Origin: Sinonovacula constricta
Taxonomy: Eukaryota > Mollusca > Bivalvia > Cardiida > Solecurtidae
DNA length: 64,000 nucleotides
Direction: 5' to 3'
NCBI GenBank assembly: GCA_007844125.1
Contig: CM017559.1
Coordinates: forward strand, 67,748,705-67,812,704
Positions within the stretch are counted from its first letter, which is position 1, and every line of letters starts with the position of its first letter. Shown one piece after another: positions 13,259-25,441 of this stretch. The notes beneath the pieces are model-generated. The model saw only the letters and a program-made list of their open reading frames with translations, had not been told where the DNA came from and did no database searches. The translations under genes and the position numbers were made by a program.

Positions 13259-13829
13259 CTACTTGAGTCGCTTCAGATTATTGGAGGCTGGTGGTAAAAT
13301 ATTTAAAAAAAATCCCAGCAGAATCAAACTTAGAGATGAATGAAAGATCAAATAAACAGTTAAGAAAGATGAAAAAGAGATAGAAGAAATGAATATTTAA
13401 TAAAAAAATATTTGAGAATATGAAATATATGAATGAAATGAACAAATTTGAAGATAAGTAGATAAAGTAGATTTAGATTTGTTATAATTAAAGTGAATGG
13501 TGTCAAAATATATATAAAAATACCCAGATAGACAGATAGTTGAAAGAGATAGATTCAGCTCATGAGATATATAAAGACAGAGATTTAAATACAAAGAAAC
13601 AACTTGCTTAAAAAGGAAACAAACAATAGATGAATCCTTGAACCGGGATGCTGATTCTGATTGGGACACTGATAAACATAGGAAGAAGTTACCAGATATA
13701 ACACACAATAAAAGGAAATGAATCAACCCTACCTTCTTTCATTTGTGAATAAAAACCCATACTTAATTCTCAGATGCTTACAATTACATGCAGTTGAAAG
13801 TCATATTAATAGACACTTAGTAGTCTATA

Positions 13830-13892
13830 GAATAGACAGACAGCTCAGATCAGAATCTACACTACATGCTTAAGCATGATCAATTTGAGTTA
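13830..13892. repeat. Hairpin repeat, partial copy
   Basis: Contains CTCAGATCAGAATCTACACT and CTTAAGCATGATCAA, matching one arm and the outer AAGCATGATCA block of the dispersed palindrome family. The other arm is not clear. Confidence 0.45.
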
Positions 13893-14879
13893 AAACAATG
13901 AAATAGAAGCAGCCAGTGGATCAGTGAGCTAAATGAGTCATAGTTTAAGCCAGGCTCACAGAAAGGCAGAAGCTGATTTGTGGTCGCTATTATATATACA
14001 TTCTAGCAGCTGCAGAGATGCCTGGTGCTCAGTTGATGCTGGTGGAGGGGTGATGATCAATCAGCAACAGGAAAAGATTCAAGTAGTTGGAAACAGTTAC
14101 TCTTTGTCCCTATATCAAAGTAGGATATGGATACAAGCATTTAAATGTTAAATAAATGTTAAGGTCACAAGAAAAATAATATTAATAATTGAATTGGCAG
14201 ACATCTTTGATGGTAACTTCAAGTGATTTTCAGATGAATTGTATAAAAGCGTAACTTTTATTTTCTTGTAATGTCTTAATTTGTGGTCCAGAAATTGAAA
14301 GCTGTACACCATTGGGAAGCTGTTGAAATTCATTTTTTTAGAATACAATATTTTTAAAATTGATAAATGCACAAAGAATTAATACACAGAAATAAATAAA
14401 ATTATTGGCCCATTCTTAAACAAAATGAAGAGTGTAACTTTTTTTGTTGTATTTTTTTCACCTTTTTAACTGTCAAAATATAGTTTTGATATTTAAAATA
14501 CTTCATAAAAGCTGTTTAATTTGATATAAAAGTCAGTAAAATAGACTGAAAATATAAATCACAGTTATGAGTTGAATACAGCACATATTTCCAGATTTTG
14601 GTCTGCATTAGCTTCTGCCTTCAAAGATGGCTGCCTTTAACTGTCCTATCAGTGCCTACTGCCTATGATATCACATGTAAACTATCTATTTTAACACATT
14701 TTTAGGATTGTTACATCAAAAAAAACAAATAGTTAGAAAAAATTAATAGGGTTCATATTAAAAAAGAAAAGCAAGATATTTTGTCAAAAATTGTTTGTCC
14801 TTAGTTTCTGTAACAAAGGTATAGATTTGTTTTGTTTTGTTAATATGACCTGGTAGAGACGAAAATAAAGGCTGTGCCC

Positions 14880-14960
14880 TAAGTGAGACTTGAACCTATG
14901 TGGAATGAGGAGATGCCTGTCAATGATTCCTAACATGTAGATTTGTAAGTCTGCGGTTTC
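14880..14960 (-). repeat. Possible decayed tRNA-derived SINE head
   Basis: The minus strand has a B-box-like ATAGGTTCAAGTCT (complement near 14886-14899) preceded by CCTCATTCCAC, the same arrangement as in the tRNA-like copies near 24.3 and 44.1 kb. An A box is not clearly recognisable. Confidence 0.3.
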
Positions 14961-15194
14961 AAAGGGGTATTTCAGTCAAGTCATTTAATAACAGATGTTA
15001 AGAAGTGTTGTTCCTTTTGGTGTCCAGACTCTAAATAACTGTAGGTGTTGTATGTTGCTGAATTAAAAATATTGTTGAAAAGGGATTGAAGGTTTAAAAA
15101 ACGCATTCCACACTCCTCTGTTTGTAATAATTATGTCTTGTATCCAGCAGAATCATACTCAGACTGCCACAAACTAAACTTGTGAAGATTGGAT

Positions 15195-15345
15195 GTGATA
15201 TAGCTCCCTTTCTAACATTTAAGCAAGTATAAGGGTAGTTCCAGAACTGTTTGAACCAATGTCAGGATACTGTGAGTGGTTGTGGTATCATGTCAGATGT
15301 TCATGTCATCTTAGAAACAGTAATGGTAGCACTCTATAGGCTTCA
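15195..15345 (+). mobile_element. Diverged SINE fragment, same family as 48221-48522
   Basis: Reads colinearly with the minus strand of the 48.2-48.5 kb SINE. Shared blocks are ATAGCTCCCTTTCT, TATAAGGGTAGTTCCA, TGTCAGGATA, GTGGTATCATG and CAGGTGTTCA/CAGATGTTCA. The tRNA-like head and 3' tail are too decayed to define. Orientation is plus. Confidence 0.65.
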
Positions 15346-15534
15346 GGTGTACAACCTCTCCAAATAACTAAAAGTGATTTGATAAACCTTACAAATAAAG
15401 ACATAACTTACAATACCAATGGTTCGTTTATATATTTAACAGTAAAGTTGCACATGGCATAAAGTCTATTTGTAATTGTACAAGTAATTGATTGGAATCA
15501 ATAGCCTGAGATTTATCATTCCTGAATACATGTG

Positions 15535-15790
15535 TCATATAAATGTATATGATTTAGAGGTTTCATATAGAACTGTCTAATTTGTAGTGTTCATATAAAT
15601 CAATATGATTTTGAGGTTTCATATAGAACCGTCTAATTTAGTGTTCATATAAATCAATATGATTTAGAGGTTTCATATAGAACTGTCTAATTTAGTGTTC
15701 ATATAAATCAATATGACTTTGAGGTTTCATATAGAACAGTCTAATTTAGAGGTTTCATAATTATAAATCAATTTGATTTAGAGTTTTATT
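15535..15790. repeat. 52-58-bp tandem repeat, about 4.5 units
   Basis: Copies contain CATATAAATCAATATGATTT, AGAGGTTTCATATAGAAC and GTCTAATTTAGTG. Unit length varies by small indels and the last unit is truncated and diverged. Confidence 0.9.
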
Positions 15791-16023
15791 CCATTATTTT
15801 TATGAGTTTTAAAGATGTAGCTCTTTCTGTTGCACCTTTCAAAAAAGGAAAACTGCTGAACTGTTTCTGAACTGCTGTCATTGATTGTTACCTTACTCCT
15901 TTACAATGGGTTTCATGCTTCATTTTGTTATCAAGCCATAATAATTCTTGGCCATCTCCCTACATCTGTAGGTAGTGGTGCCTTAAGAAATGCTTTCTAA
16001 GACTCAGCTGCAAATAGTGCTGT

Positions 16024-16110
16024 TCCCTAAATAGACAGTTCCAAGCTGGACTGGTTAAATCTCAATCTACACTACTTGCCTATGTCAGATAAATACCTGC
16101 TCAACAGGCA
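16024..16110. repeat. Hairpin repeat, partial copy
   Basis: The right arm CAATCTACACTACTTGCCTA is well preserved; the left arm is reduced to AAATAGACAGTTCCAAGCTG. Confidence 0.45.
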
Positions 16111-16504
16111 AAGACCTAAAATGGAACTTAGGTCAGAGATAGAAATTACCCTTAGGTTAATATGGGTGTATCCTTAATACCAACTTGCTAGTAGTGCCCT
16201 AATCCTAACTGAAAATTGAAATACTGATTTAATACTCATTAACACATGCAAATCAATGTAGCCAGGACATGTTACAAAAGCTTCATTGATTGTTTTATCT
16301 GATTGGTTTAATTTGGTTTGTCCCAACCTGATCACACCAGGGTGAATAATGGGTCCTTTCAACTCTGTGTAATTTACCAACACTCAGAATGTCTTTATAA
16401 GGTGCCTTTTTTCTTTGGTAGTACTTTATATAAATTGTTTGTGGCAATCTCGGTCGTTGAAGCTAGACATGTGCAATCAACATTAAGTGCATATGATACA
16501 AAAT

Positions 16505-16665
16505 CAATCTGGCATAGAGACCATCTGTGGCTGAGCAGTTAGTCTTTCACTGACATATAACTCCCTAGGCCTTATTGTGTAAATTGTAGTCCCAGTTTGG
16601 TCAAGAACTTCCATGTTGGAAGATCTTCCAGTGCTACTTTGGTGGACTTACCTTGACATTAGCTT
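16505..16665 (+). mobile_element. Probable decayed tRNA-derived SINE
   Basis: An A-box-like TGGCTGAGCAGTTAG near 16529 is followed by CTTCCATGTTGGAAGATCTT and CCAGTGCT. The same ATGTGGGAAGGTCTTCCAGC block occurs on the minus strand near 23040. In molluscan tRNA-SINEs a conserved body with a similar phrase follows the tRNA part; that resemblance is from memory and needs a library search. Confidence 0.4.
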
Positions 16666-17081
16666 TTCTTGATCTATAAAGGCTGGAAGTTGCCAATATG
16701 ATTGTTGTTGTAACCCCTCATTCCCTAAAACACAACAATCTTGCACATCATAATGTTAGCTAGATTGGATTAAGTAGATCAACAGCTAAATATTTATCCA
16801 GAATAATTATTGGTGTATGCCAAACCTTTTAAGCTTCAATTTTTCAATTTAAATGAGAGTTAAAATCAAAATATTTGGATTAGTGTCAATTTTCCATTTC
16901 AGTCATGGTTTTACCTTTAGAAAACAACAACACCAGCAACAACACCAAAAGCCTGAAATGTAGGTTTCTTGAATCCCTCAACGTAATTATACTGCCACTG
17001 AATCTGCCTTTTAATTGACATATAAGCCTCATTTACTGGCAACTTTTGCTGCTGATTGGCAATTTAAATCTTAGCCTGCTA

Positions 17082-17120
17082 TACACAAAGTTGTCAGGCT
17101 TAGGCAAGTAGCAGAGACCT
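17082..17120. repeat. Hairpin repeat, single arm
   Basis: GTCAGGCTTAGGCAAGTAGC followed by AGAGACC matches the left outer arm of the palindrome family. No right arm is recognised. Confidence 0.4.
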
Positions 17121-18264
17121 TCACATTTTATTTTCTGTCTCTTTAAGTATATAGTGTTACATTTGGCATTAAGATGTAACCAGAATTGCAAAGAATTTAG
17201 TATGGGTTAAAAACAAACATGGCATTATAAGGGTTAGAGTCTTGTCTTGTCTGGTTGTCTGTATGTCAGCTTGGTTTCTAGATGAACTTGTAGCCTGGAC
17301 TGAGGTACAGTTCTGAAACCAGACACCTGAAGGCAGTGGTGTACATTTAAAATACCAATGTCAGGCTAATAAATGGCTTAATTAATGATTGACTGTGTGG
17401 CAGCTGGCTGGTTCAGTTTACATTGGTAAGTCACAATTTGATACACAAGAACACATGCACTAATCTTGTAAGTCACCATCTGATATTCTTGAACTGAACA
17501 TTTGTATTGTTAACCCAAGACAAGTTGGCCTGTTTTAGTCAAAGTTGAAAGTGCAAACTCAAAATGACAAACTTACTGTTTTAATAAGCACCATTTTTCT
17601 TTGGTTGCACCAATTTAAATTATTTAAGATGCAATTGACATCCATAAAATATGTTTTATTTTCTCAACAAATTTATTGGCTCAAAAGCAAATAACAGCCA
17701 TACTCACTGTTTAGATTGTTTCAAATAATACTAAGATTTGTCTATAGCATGCCCTCAACTTGTCTCAATGATGGATAGTAAAATTTAGCTGTTATTATCC
17801 TTAACAAAAACATTAGTCAACACAGAAAAGTGTAAGGTATGAAAACAGCATAACTGTGCTAAAACAAATCTTATCATTACCTGTTGTGTTACATTTTTTT
17901 CCCTAAGGTAGTAAACAGAACACATATTCCAAGTTTGAAGCAAATAACTTTGAATGTTTCTAAGAATGGAACCAAAGTAAGGTAATAACTAGCATGGATG
18001 TAGATGTGGCTCATGACAATAGCTCCAGTCATTTTCTTTGAGAAGAGGAGTTAAAAATAAGGGAACTTGTCAGGGTTTTTTTCTCAATTTTATGAATATG
18101 AAGCTATATATTATAACATCAATTAAATTGTATATTTTTTTGTCATAAGTAACTTACGGAAAAAGTTTAAAACAAAATTAACAAAACAAAAATATTTTTA
18201 CATTTTTGTTAAGATAGCTTTAAATCACAATGACTTTCAAGAAACTGACTCCTAATGAATTTCT

Positions 18265-18365
18265 CTTAACCTGACAAGGATAGGCAAATAGTGTAGATTG
18301 AGATTAGTAAGCTCCTGCTGGAAGTTGTCTTATCAAGATCTACATTATTTGCCACCATTAGCAGC
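18265..18365. repeat. Hairpin repeat, full copy
   Basis: Left arm GGCAAATAGTGTAGATTGAG at 18282 and right arm TCAAGATCTACATTATTTGC ending near 18352, separated by CTCCTGCTGGAAGTTGTC. One of the best-preserved members of the family. Confidence 0.7.
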
Positions 18366-18784
18366 TATTGGCATTCATTGTTACCTTTGCATACATAGAA
18401 CTTGAAGAAAATAATTAATACTCTATGAACTGATGTAGCAAGCCAAGGGTTAAGCTTGCAGACTTCCAGCATTATAAACTTTTAAATGTGTACCTTAATA
18501 TGACAGCAATTTGTTTCAGTACAGATTTTATCTAAATCAAAATTAGAGGAAATGACCCAAGTCGGAGACCAACAAACCTGCCCCAGTTCACATGTCTAGT
18601 CAAACCAATTGCTTTTAATTGATGTCATGTTAAAAAGTTTTGATTTAAAGGTGGTATTCAACAGTTTGGTCCAACAATTCGTTCTCAACCAAATAAGTCA
18701 TTGGTACCTGAAAAGGTCTTGCAAAATGCTGTTCATTAAGGCCAAAGATCTTTGTGATAAGTCAAGGATAAATTCCAACTCATT

Positions 18785-21700
18785 ATTTAATATAGGCAAA
18801 CTGGTACATGTATTTAATATAGGCAAACTGGTACATGTATTTAATATAGGCAAACTGGTACATGTACTTAATATAGGCAAACTGGTACATGTATTTAATA
18901 TAGGCAAACTGGTACGTGTATTTAATATAGGCAAACTGGTACGTGTATTTAATATAGGCAAACTGGTACATGTATTTAATATAGGCAAACTGGTATGTGT
19001 ATTTAATATAGGCAAACTGGTACATGTATTTAATATAGGCAAACTGGTACGTTTATTTAGTATAGGCAAACTGGTATGTGTATTTAATATAGGCAAACTG
19101 GTACATGTACTTAATATAGGCAAACTGGTACATGTATTTAATATAGGCAAACTGGTACATGTATTTAATATAGGCAAACTGGTACATGTATTTAATATAG
19201 GCAAACTAGTACATGTACTTAATATAGGCAAACTGGTACATGTATTTAATATAGGCAAACTGGTATGTGTATTTAATATAGGCAAACTGGTATGTGTATT
19301 TAATATGACAAACTGGTATGTGTATTTAATATAGGCAAACTGGTATGTGTATTTAATATAGGCAAACTGGTATGTGTATTTAATATAGGCAAACTGGTAT
19401 GTGTATTTAATATAGGCAAACTGGTATGTGTATTTAATATAGGCAAACTGGTATGTGTATTTAATATAGGCAAACTGGTATGTGTATTTAATATAGGCAA
19501 ACTGGTATGTGTATTTAATATAGGCAAACTGGTATGTGTATTTAATATAGGCAAACTGGTATCTGTATTTAATAAAGGCAAACTGGTATGTGTATTTAAT
19601 ATAGGCAAACTGGTACATGTATTTAATATAGGCAAACTGGTATGTGTATTTAATATAGGCAAACTGGTACATGTATTTAATATAGGCAAACTGGTATGTG
19701 TATTTAATATAGGCAAACTGGTACATGTATTTAATAAAGGCAAACTAGTACATGTATTAAATATAGGCAAACTGGTACATGTAGTTAATATAGGCAAACT
19801 GGTACATGTATTTAATTTAGGCAAACTGGTGTGTGTATTTAATATAGGCAAACTGGTACGTGTATTTAATATAGGCAAACTGGTACATGTATTTAATTTA
19901 GGCAAACTGGTACGTGTATTTAATATAGGCAAACTGGTACATGTAATTAATATAGGCAAACTGGTACATGTATTTAATATAGGCAAACTGGTACATGTAT
20001 TTAATTTAGGCAAACTGGTACGTGTATTTAATATAGGCAAACTGGTACATGTAATTAATATAGGCAAACTGGTACATGTATTTAATATAGGCAAACTGGT
20101 ACATGTATTTAATTTAGGCAAACTGGTGTGTGTATTTAATATAGGCAAACTGGTACGTGTATTTAATATAGTCAAACTGGTACATGTATTTAATATAGGC
20201 AAACTGGTACGTGTATTTAATATAGGCAAACTGGTACATGTATTTAATATAGGCAAACTGGTGTGTGTATTTAATATAGGCAAACTGGTACATGTATTTA
20301 ATATAGGCAAACTGGTACATGTATTTAATATAGGCAAACTGGTACATGTATTTAATATAGGCAAACTGGTGTGTGTATTTAATATAGGCAAACTGGTACG
20401 TGTATTTAATATAGGCAAACTGGTATGTGTATTTAATATAGGCAAACTGGTATGTGTATTTAATATAGGCAAACTGGTACATGTATTTAATATAGGCAAA
20501 CTGGTACGTGTATTTAATATAGGCAAACTGGTACATGTATTTAATATAGGCAAACTGGTATGTGTATTTAATATAGGCAAACTGGTATGTGTATTTAATA
20601 TAGGCAAACTGGTGTGTGTATTTAATATAGGCAAACTGGTGAGTGTATTTAATTTAGGCAAACTGGTGTGTGTATTTAATATAGGCAAACTGGTACATGT
20701 ATTTAATATAGGCAAACTGGTATGTGTATTTAATATAGGCAAACTGGTATGTGTATTTAATATAGGCAAACTGGTATGTGTATTTAATATAGGCAAACTG
20801 GTATGTGTATTTAATATAGGCAAACTGGTATGTGTATTTAATATAGGCAAACTGGTATGTGTATTTAATATAGGCAAACTGGTACATGTATTTAATATAG
20901 ACAAACTGGTACATGTATTTAATATAGGCAAACTGGTACGTGTATTTAATATAGGCAAACTGGTACATGTACTTAATATAGGCAAACCGGTGTGTGTATT
21001 TAATATAGGCAAACTGGTACATGTATTTAATATAGGCAAACTAGTACATGTATTTAATATAGGCAAACTGGTACATGTATTTAATATCGGCAAACTGGTA
21101 CATGTATTTAATTTAGGCAAACTAGTGTGTGTATTTAATATAGGCAAACTGGTACGTGTATTTAATATAGGCAAACAGGTACATGTATTTAATATAGGCA
21201 AACTGGTGTGTGTATTTAATATAGGCAAACTGGTACATGTAATTAATATAGGCAAACTGGTACATGTATTTAATATAGGCAAACTGGTACATGTATTTAA
21301 TATAGGCAAACTGGTACATGTATTTAATATAGGCAAACTGGTACATGTATTTAATATAGGCAAACTGGTACATGTATTTAATAAAGGCAAACTGGTGTGT
21401 GTATTTAATAAAGGCAAACTGGTACATGTATTTAATGTAGGCAAACTGGTACGTGTATTTAATATAGGCCAACTGGTACGTGTATTTAATATAGGCAAAC
21501 TGGTACATGTATTTAATATAGGCAAACTGGTGTGTGTATTTAATATAGGCAAACTGGTACATGTATTTAATATAGGCAAACTGGGACATGTATTTAATAT
21601 AGGCAAACTGGTACATGTATTTAATATAGGCAAACTGGGACATGTATTTAATATAGGCAAACTGGTACATGTATTTAATATAGGCAAACTGGTACATGTA

Positions 21701-22640
21701 TTTAATATAGGCAAACTGGTGTGTGTATTTAATATAGGCAAACTGGTGAGTGTATTTAATTTAGGCAAACTGGTGTGTGTATTTAATATAGGCAAACTGG
21801 TGTGTATATTTAATATAAGCAAACTGGTACGTGTATTTAATATAGGCAAACTGGTGTGTGTATTTAATATAGGCAAACTGGGACATGTATTTAATATAGG
21901 CAAACTGGTACATGTATTTAATATAGGCAAACTGGTATGTGTATTTAATATAGGCAAACTGGTGTGTGTATTTAATATAGGCAAACTGGTGTGTGTATTT
22001 AATATAGGCAAACTGGGACATGTATTTAATATAGGCAAACTGGTACATGTATTTAATATAGACAAACTGGTACATGTATTTAATATAGGCAAACTGGTGT
22101 GTGTATTTAATATAGGCAAACTGGTACGTGTATTTAATATAGGCAAACTGGTACATGTATTTAATATAGGCAAACTGGTGTGTGTATTTAATATACGCAA
22201 ACTGGTATGTGTATTTAATATAGGCAAACTGGTGTGTGTATTTAATATAGGCAAACTGGTACGTGTATTTAATATAGGCAAACTGGTACATGTATTTAAT
22301 ATAGGCAAACTGGTATGTGTATTTAATATAGGCAAACTGGTATGTGTATTTAATATAGGCAAACTGGTACGTGTATTTAATGTAGGCAAACTGGTGTGTG
22401 TATTTAATATAGGCAAACTGGTACGTGTATTTAATAGAAGCAAACTGGTACGTGTATTTAATATAGGCCAACTAGTACATGCATTTAACAGGCCAACTGG
22501 TACGTGTATTTAATATAGGCCAACTAGTACATGCATTTAACAGGCCAACTGGTACGTGTATTTAATATAGGCAAACTAGTACATGCATTTAACAGACAAA
22601 CTGGTACATGTTTTGAATATTGGCAAACTTTTAGATATCA
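18785..22640. repeat. 27-bp minisatellite, about 140 units
   Basis: A 3.9-kb head-to-tail array of TTTAATATAGGCAAACTGGT plus a variable seven-base segment. The variable segment is mostly ACATGTA, ATGTGTA, ACGTGTA or GTGTGTA. ACGTG, ATGTG and ACATG are exactly the CG, TG and CA states of one CpG. TTTAATTTA variants mark cassettes of three or four units (starts near 19811, 19892, 20000, 20108), and a GAGTG variant recurs 1107 bp (41 units) apart at 20641 and 21748. The right-hand units degenerate (AACAGGCCAACTGG type). Because 27 is divisible by three, long open frames up to 1047 codons appear on both strands; I do not regard them as genes. Confidence 0.97.
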
Positions 22641-22899
22641 CCTTGAAGAGGTAAACAATCTACTGAATTATATTTGTAAAGCTGAATTTTCATGTGTAAA
22701 CAGAAAAATGAACCCCCACATATTTCGTAGGTGAACTGCATATGTTCTCAGTAGATCACTTTTTTTTTAAAAAAATGAAGCTATTTTTGTCTGTTTGTAT
22801 AGCCTAGCCGACACATATGATTCACTTTGTTGTTGTTGGAGTAATCAGTTTAGGCAATGTCAGCAGTCTTAACACTTTTTCCTCCCTAACATAACTTCC
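22641..22899. other. Non-coding spacer
   Basis: Nothing recognised apart from a possible lone hairpin-repeat arm near 22850 (CAGTTTAGGCAATGTCAG). Confidence 0.4.
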
Positions 22900-23165
22900 A
22901 CAAAGTTCAGTGTTGCATGGATTTTACTCTAAACATGTTTTTCTACATCACAGCGACCAGTTATGATCATCATAGCAATAGTGGAGGAAGACCTCAGACA
23001 CATTCCTGAGTAGAACCACCGGCACACCACAGCACAGCTGGAAGACCTTCCCACATGGAGCCCATGGCCCTAATGGCACTCAAACCTATGTGGTTGGAGG
23101 TTTAGTTATGTTAGAGGGGTGTGTGCTGTGCACCAGACCCATTACACTAATACTAGAAACAAAAC
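22900..23165 (-). mobile_element. Probable tRNA-derived SINE, decayed
   Basis: On the minus strand a B-box-like AGGTTTGAGTGCC is followed by CCATGTGGGAAGGTCTTCCA, GGTGGTTCTACTCAGG and TCTTCCTCCACTATTGC. The first body block is shared with the plus-strand copy at 16.6 kb. The order of a tRNA-like head, a CATGTGGGAA block and a pyrimidine-rich CCTCCACTAT block recalls common molluscan tRNA-SINEs, from memory. Confidence 0.45.
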
Positions 23166-23519
23166 TCGTCAGGAGCATAACTTTATCACATCCAGTATTG
23201 TATAGCTTAACAACTGCTTGCAGGGGACACAAGTGTTCAGCCCATCCAGTTATAAACTTTATTTAAGTATTTTGAACTTTTCAGAGTTGTGCATGCCCAG
23301 GCTCTATAAACAGGAAGTTGTTTGACCACTGGCTCATGAGTTCCGTCTGGTATACTCAGTCTGTACATAAATGAATAGCTTCAACTTGATCGTAATTATA
23401 AGCAAGTTTGTACATGTAATCTCTATTTAGTAAATAAAAAAAATAATCCATGGCTCACTAGTCATGATTAAATAATTGTGCAGTAAAATACTCAGCCTTA
23501 GTATGAGTTGGTATATCTC

Positions 23520-23600
23520 AGATATCAATAGTGTAGATCCAGATCAGCTTGCTCTCCATGGGAAATATATGACCAGGATCTGCACTATTGGCTACTAAGT
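23520..23600. repeat. Hairpin repeat, full copy
   Basis: Left arm CAATAGTGTAGATCCAGATC and right arm CCAGGATCTGCACTATTGGC are clear inverted copies around a 27-base spacer. Confidence 0.7.
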
Positions 23601-24289
23601 TACTAGCACTATTTCTAGGCACATTTGATTGTAGATATATGAGGATGACTTAGAATAGGTGTGCAATATTAACAAGCTATGGCAGGATAAGTGTTTCTTG
23701 CTTCATGCATGACTTACAATACAATCATGCAATCATGTTTTACATGTTGCCTCCTTTTATTTCTAGTTGAAACTGTAGAGATCTTTTATTCAATCTTACA
23801 TGGCAAATGTGATTGCAAACTAGGGGTGTTCAGAGTGATCAATGTCAGATATCTTGTCAGAAATAGGATTTCTTCTGAGAAAATTTGGGGGAATTTTCTT
23901 GGTGAGTGTGTTAGGGGGACGATCTAAGATCTAACCTATTTGGCACTAGGTTCTGTGAATAGAAGCATAGAAGCTGTGTCTTCGAGATGTGAAATTGGTT
24001 GTATAAAGGGACTGTAGTGGTGATACATTTTTAACATGCCAAAAGTTTGGTTTCTATCATTTAATCAGGTTAAATTTTGTTTGAGGATATAAAGTCATTT
24101 TTATAGAGGCAATTTTACCTGGAAGGCAAAGTTTTGTATGTAAGATAGTACCAAGTCACATAATCCTTACAACTGGCCTGCAAGAAATGATTTTGCTCTT
24201 GGAATCCATTACTGAATATGAACAGCGTCAAGTTGTTCTTATAACTTATTGCCCAATATAGCATAGGTTTGGATAAATTCTTTACACTG
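23601..24289. other. Non-coding stretch
   Basis: No exon, RNA gene or repeat is recognised here. Confidence 0.4.
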
Positions 24290-24362
24290 AGCAGAATTTG
24301 AATCCAGGTGGATGGAGTGAGAAGCCAAGACCTTTACCACTGAGCTAAAGAGTCGACTCTCA
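24290..24362 (-). repeat. tRNA-derived SINE head or tRNA-like pseudogene
   Basis: The minus strand carries an A box TAGCTCAGTGGTAAAGG (complement 24331-24347) and a B box GGATTCAAATTC (complement 24294-24305), spaced as in a tRNA. The acceptor stem does not pair well and no clean cloverleaf can be drawn, so this is a SINE head or tRNA pseudogene and not a functional tRNA. Confidence 0.6.
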
Positions 24363-24479
24363 CATGCAGTCGGGAGGTATTGGTTAAATTTATACACAGA
24401 ATCCTTGGTAGATACATGTATATTGAGGGATGCCTGATTGACCTGGCATGTTTCATCTGGATCATTTATGTTTAACTCT

Positions 24480-24580
24480 TAGTCTGCTAAGCGTAGATTA
24501 ATAAGGTTCATGCCAATAATGTTGATCCTGATCAGCTTGAAGCAACATGTCAGGATCTAGACTATCTGTAACTGAGTCTC
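24480..24580. repeat. Hairpin repeat, full copy
   Basis: Starts with the family's outer block TCTGCTAAGCGTAGATTA. Inner arms are CAATAATGTTGATCCTGATC and GTCAGGATCTAGACTATCTG. Confidence 0.6.
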
Positions 24581-25160
24581 AAGCAATGTTACTTTGTCGG
24601 AAATTATTTATTGGGTAAGTCTCAAGGACAGGTTATTGCAGGAAAATGTTGCCTGCTAAGGGTTGATATTGCTGCAATGCATCCGTATTTGATGGCACAT
24701 TTCAAACTAAATCAGTCTGGCAGAAATCTGTCAATCATACTGTAGTGGAATGTATTTGCAACATCAGCTTTCAATATCTCTAGCAAAGCTGGTACTGTTA
24801 GGCATATATTAAAAACATATATATATATATATTTATTTTTTTTGTATTCAATAAATCTCTTAATTGAAATAAATCTATAGTCAACATATCACTGTCAGAT
24901 GGTTAGTTTCTGCTTAAGTAGACAATAAAATGCTAAAGAATCCTTGAAATGTTTGCTTCTCAGACTTTAAAATGAAATTATTTCAGAATTTTGCTTTACA
25001 ATAAGTATGGTAACACTATAAGACCGACTTTATGATGTTCTTATCTTGAAAATCTATGCTTATATGAGGCATGCAGTTAAGGGAAGTATCCTGATAAAAT
25101 TCTTAGGATTGATTGCAGAAGTAAAGTTTTGATTTTTTATGCTCCATAAATTTTAAAAGA
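24581..25160. other. Non-coding stretch
   Basis: No gene recognised; a short TA run lies near 24820. Confidence 0.4.
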
Positions 25161-25441
25161 AGCTTTGGTGATAGAAGTCATAGATAGCTGAGCTTTATGA
25201 TAGAAGTCATAGATAGCTAAGCTTTATGATAGAAGTCAAAGATAGCTTAGCTTGGTGAAGGAGTTCTTATTTCTACAGATAGCTAATTGGCTTGGTGATA
25301 GAAGTCATAGATAGCTAAGCTTGGTGATAGAAGTCATAGATAGCTAAGCTTGGTGATGGAAGTCATAGATAGCTAAGCTTGGTGATAGAAGTCATAGATA
25401 GCTAAGCTTAGTGATAGAAGTCATAGATAGCTAAGCTTGAT
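25161..25441. repeat. 29-bp minisatellite, left part (split by hAT)
   Basis: About 9 units of GATAGAAGTCATAGATAGCT plus AAGCTTGGT. The array stops in mid-unit at 25441, where the hAT terminus begins, and resumes in the complementary position of the unit at 29652. The last five bases TTGAT are the target-site duplication. Confidence 0.95.

Larger units (their letters stand above)
12045..18784 (+). other. CpG-poor non-coding stretch, probable intron of the kinase-like gene
   Basis: After about 12.4 kb CpG becomes rare and TG/CA common, and this persists with local exceptions to the end of the window. No convincing exon with acceptor, open frame and donor was recognised. The repeats within it are annotated separately. 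The intron reading is inference from the donor at 12045 and the composition. Confidence 0.35.

Noticed and set aside
13397..13726. 109-codon minus-strand open frame
   Set aside because: Low-complexity translation of AT-rich DNA, with no conserved motif, splice context or promoter cue.
18698..22513. Very long open frames on both strands (up to 1047 codons) in the 27-bp array
   Set aside because: The repeat length is a multiple of three and the unit lacks stops in several frames, so long frames are automatic. No non-repeat domain, signal or splice context is attached.
24290..24362. Functional tRNA gene
   Set aside because: A and B boxes are present but the acceptor and anticodon stems do not pair adequately. 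The same sequence style recurs at 44.1 kb, so a SINE-derived relic is more likely.
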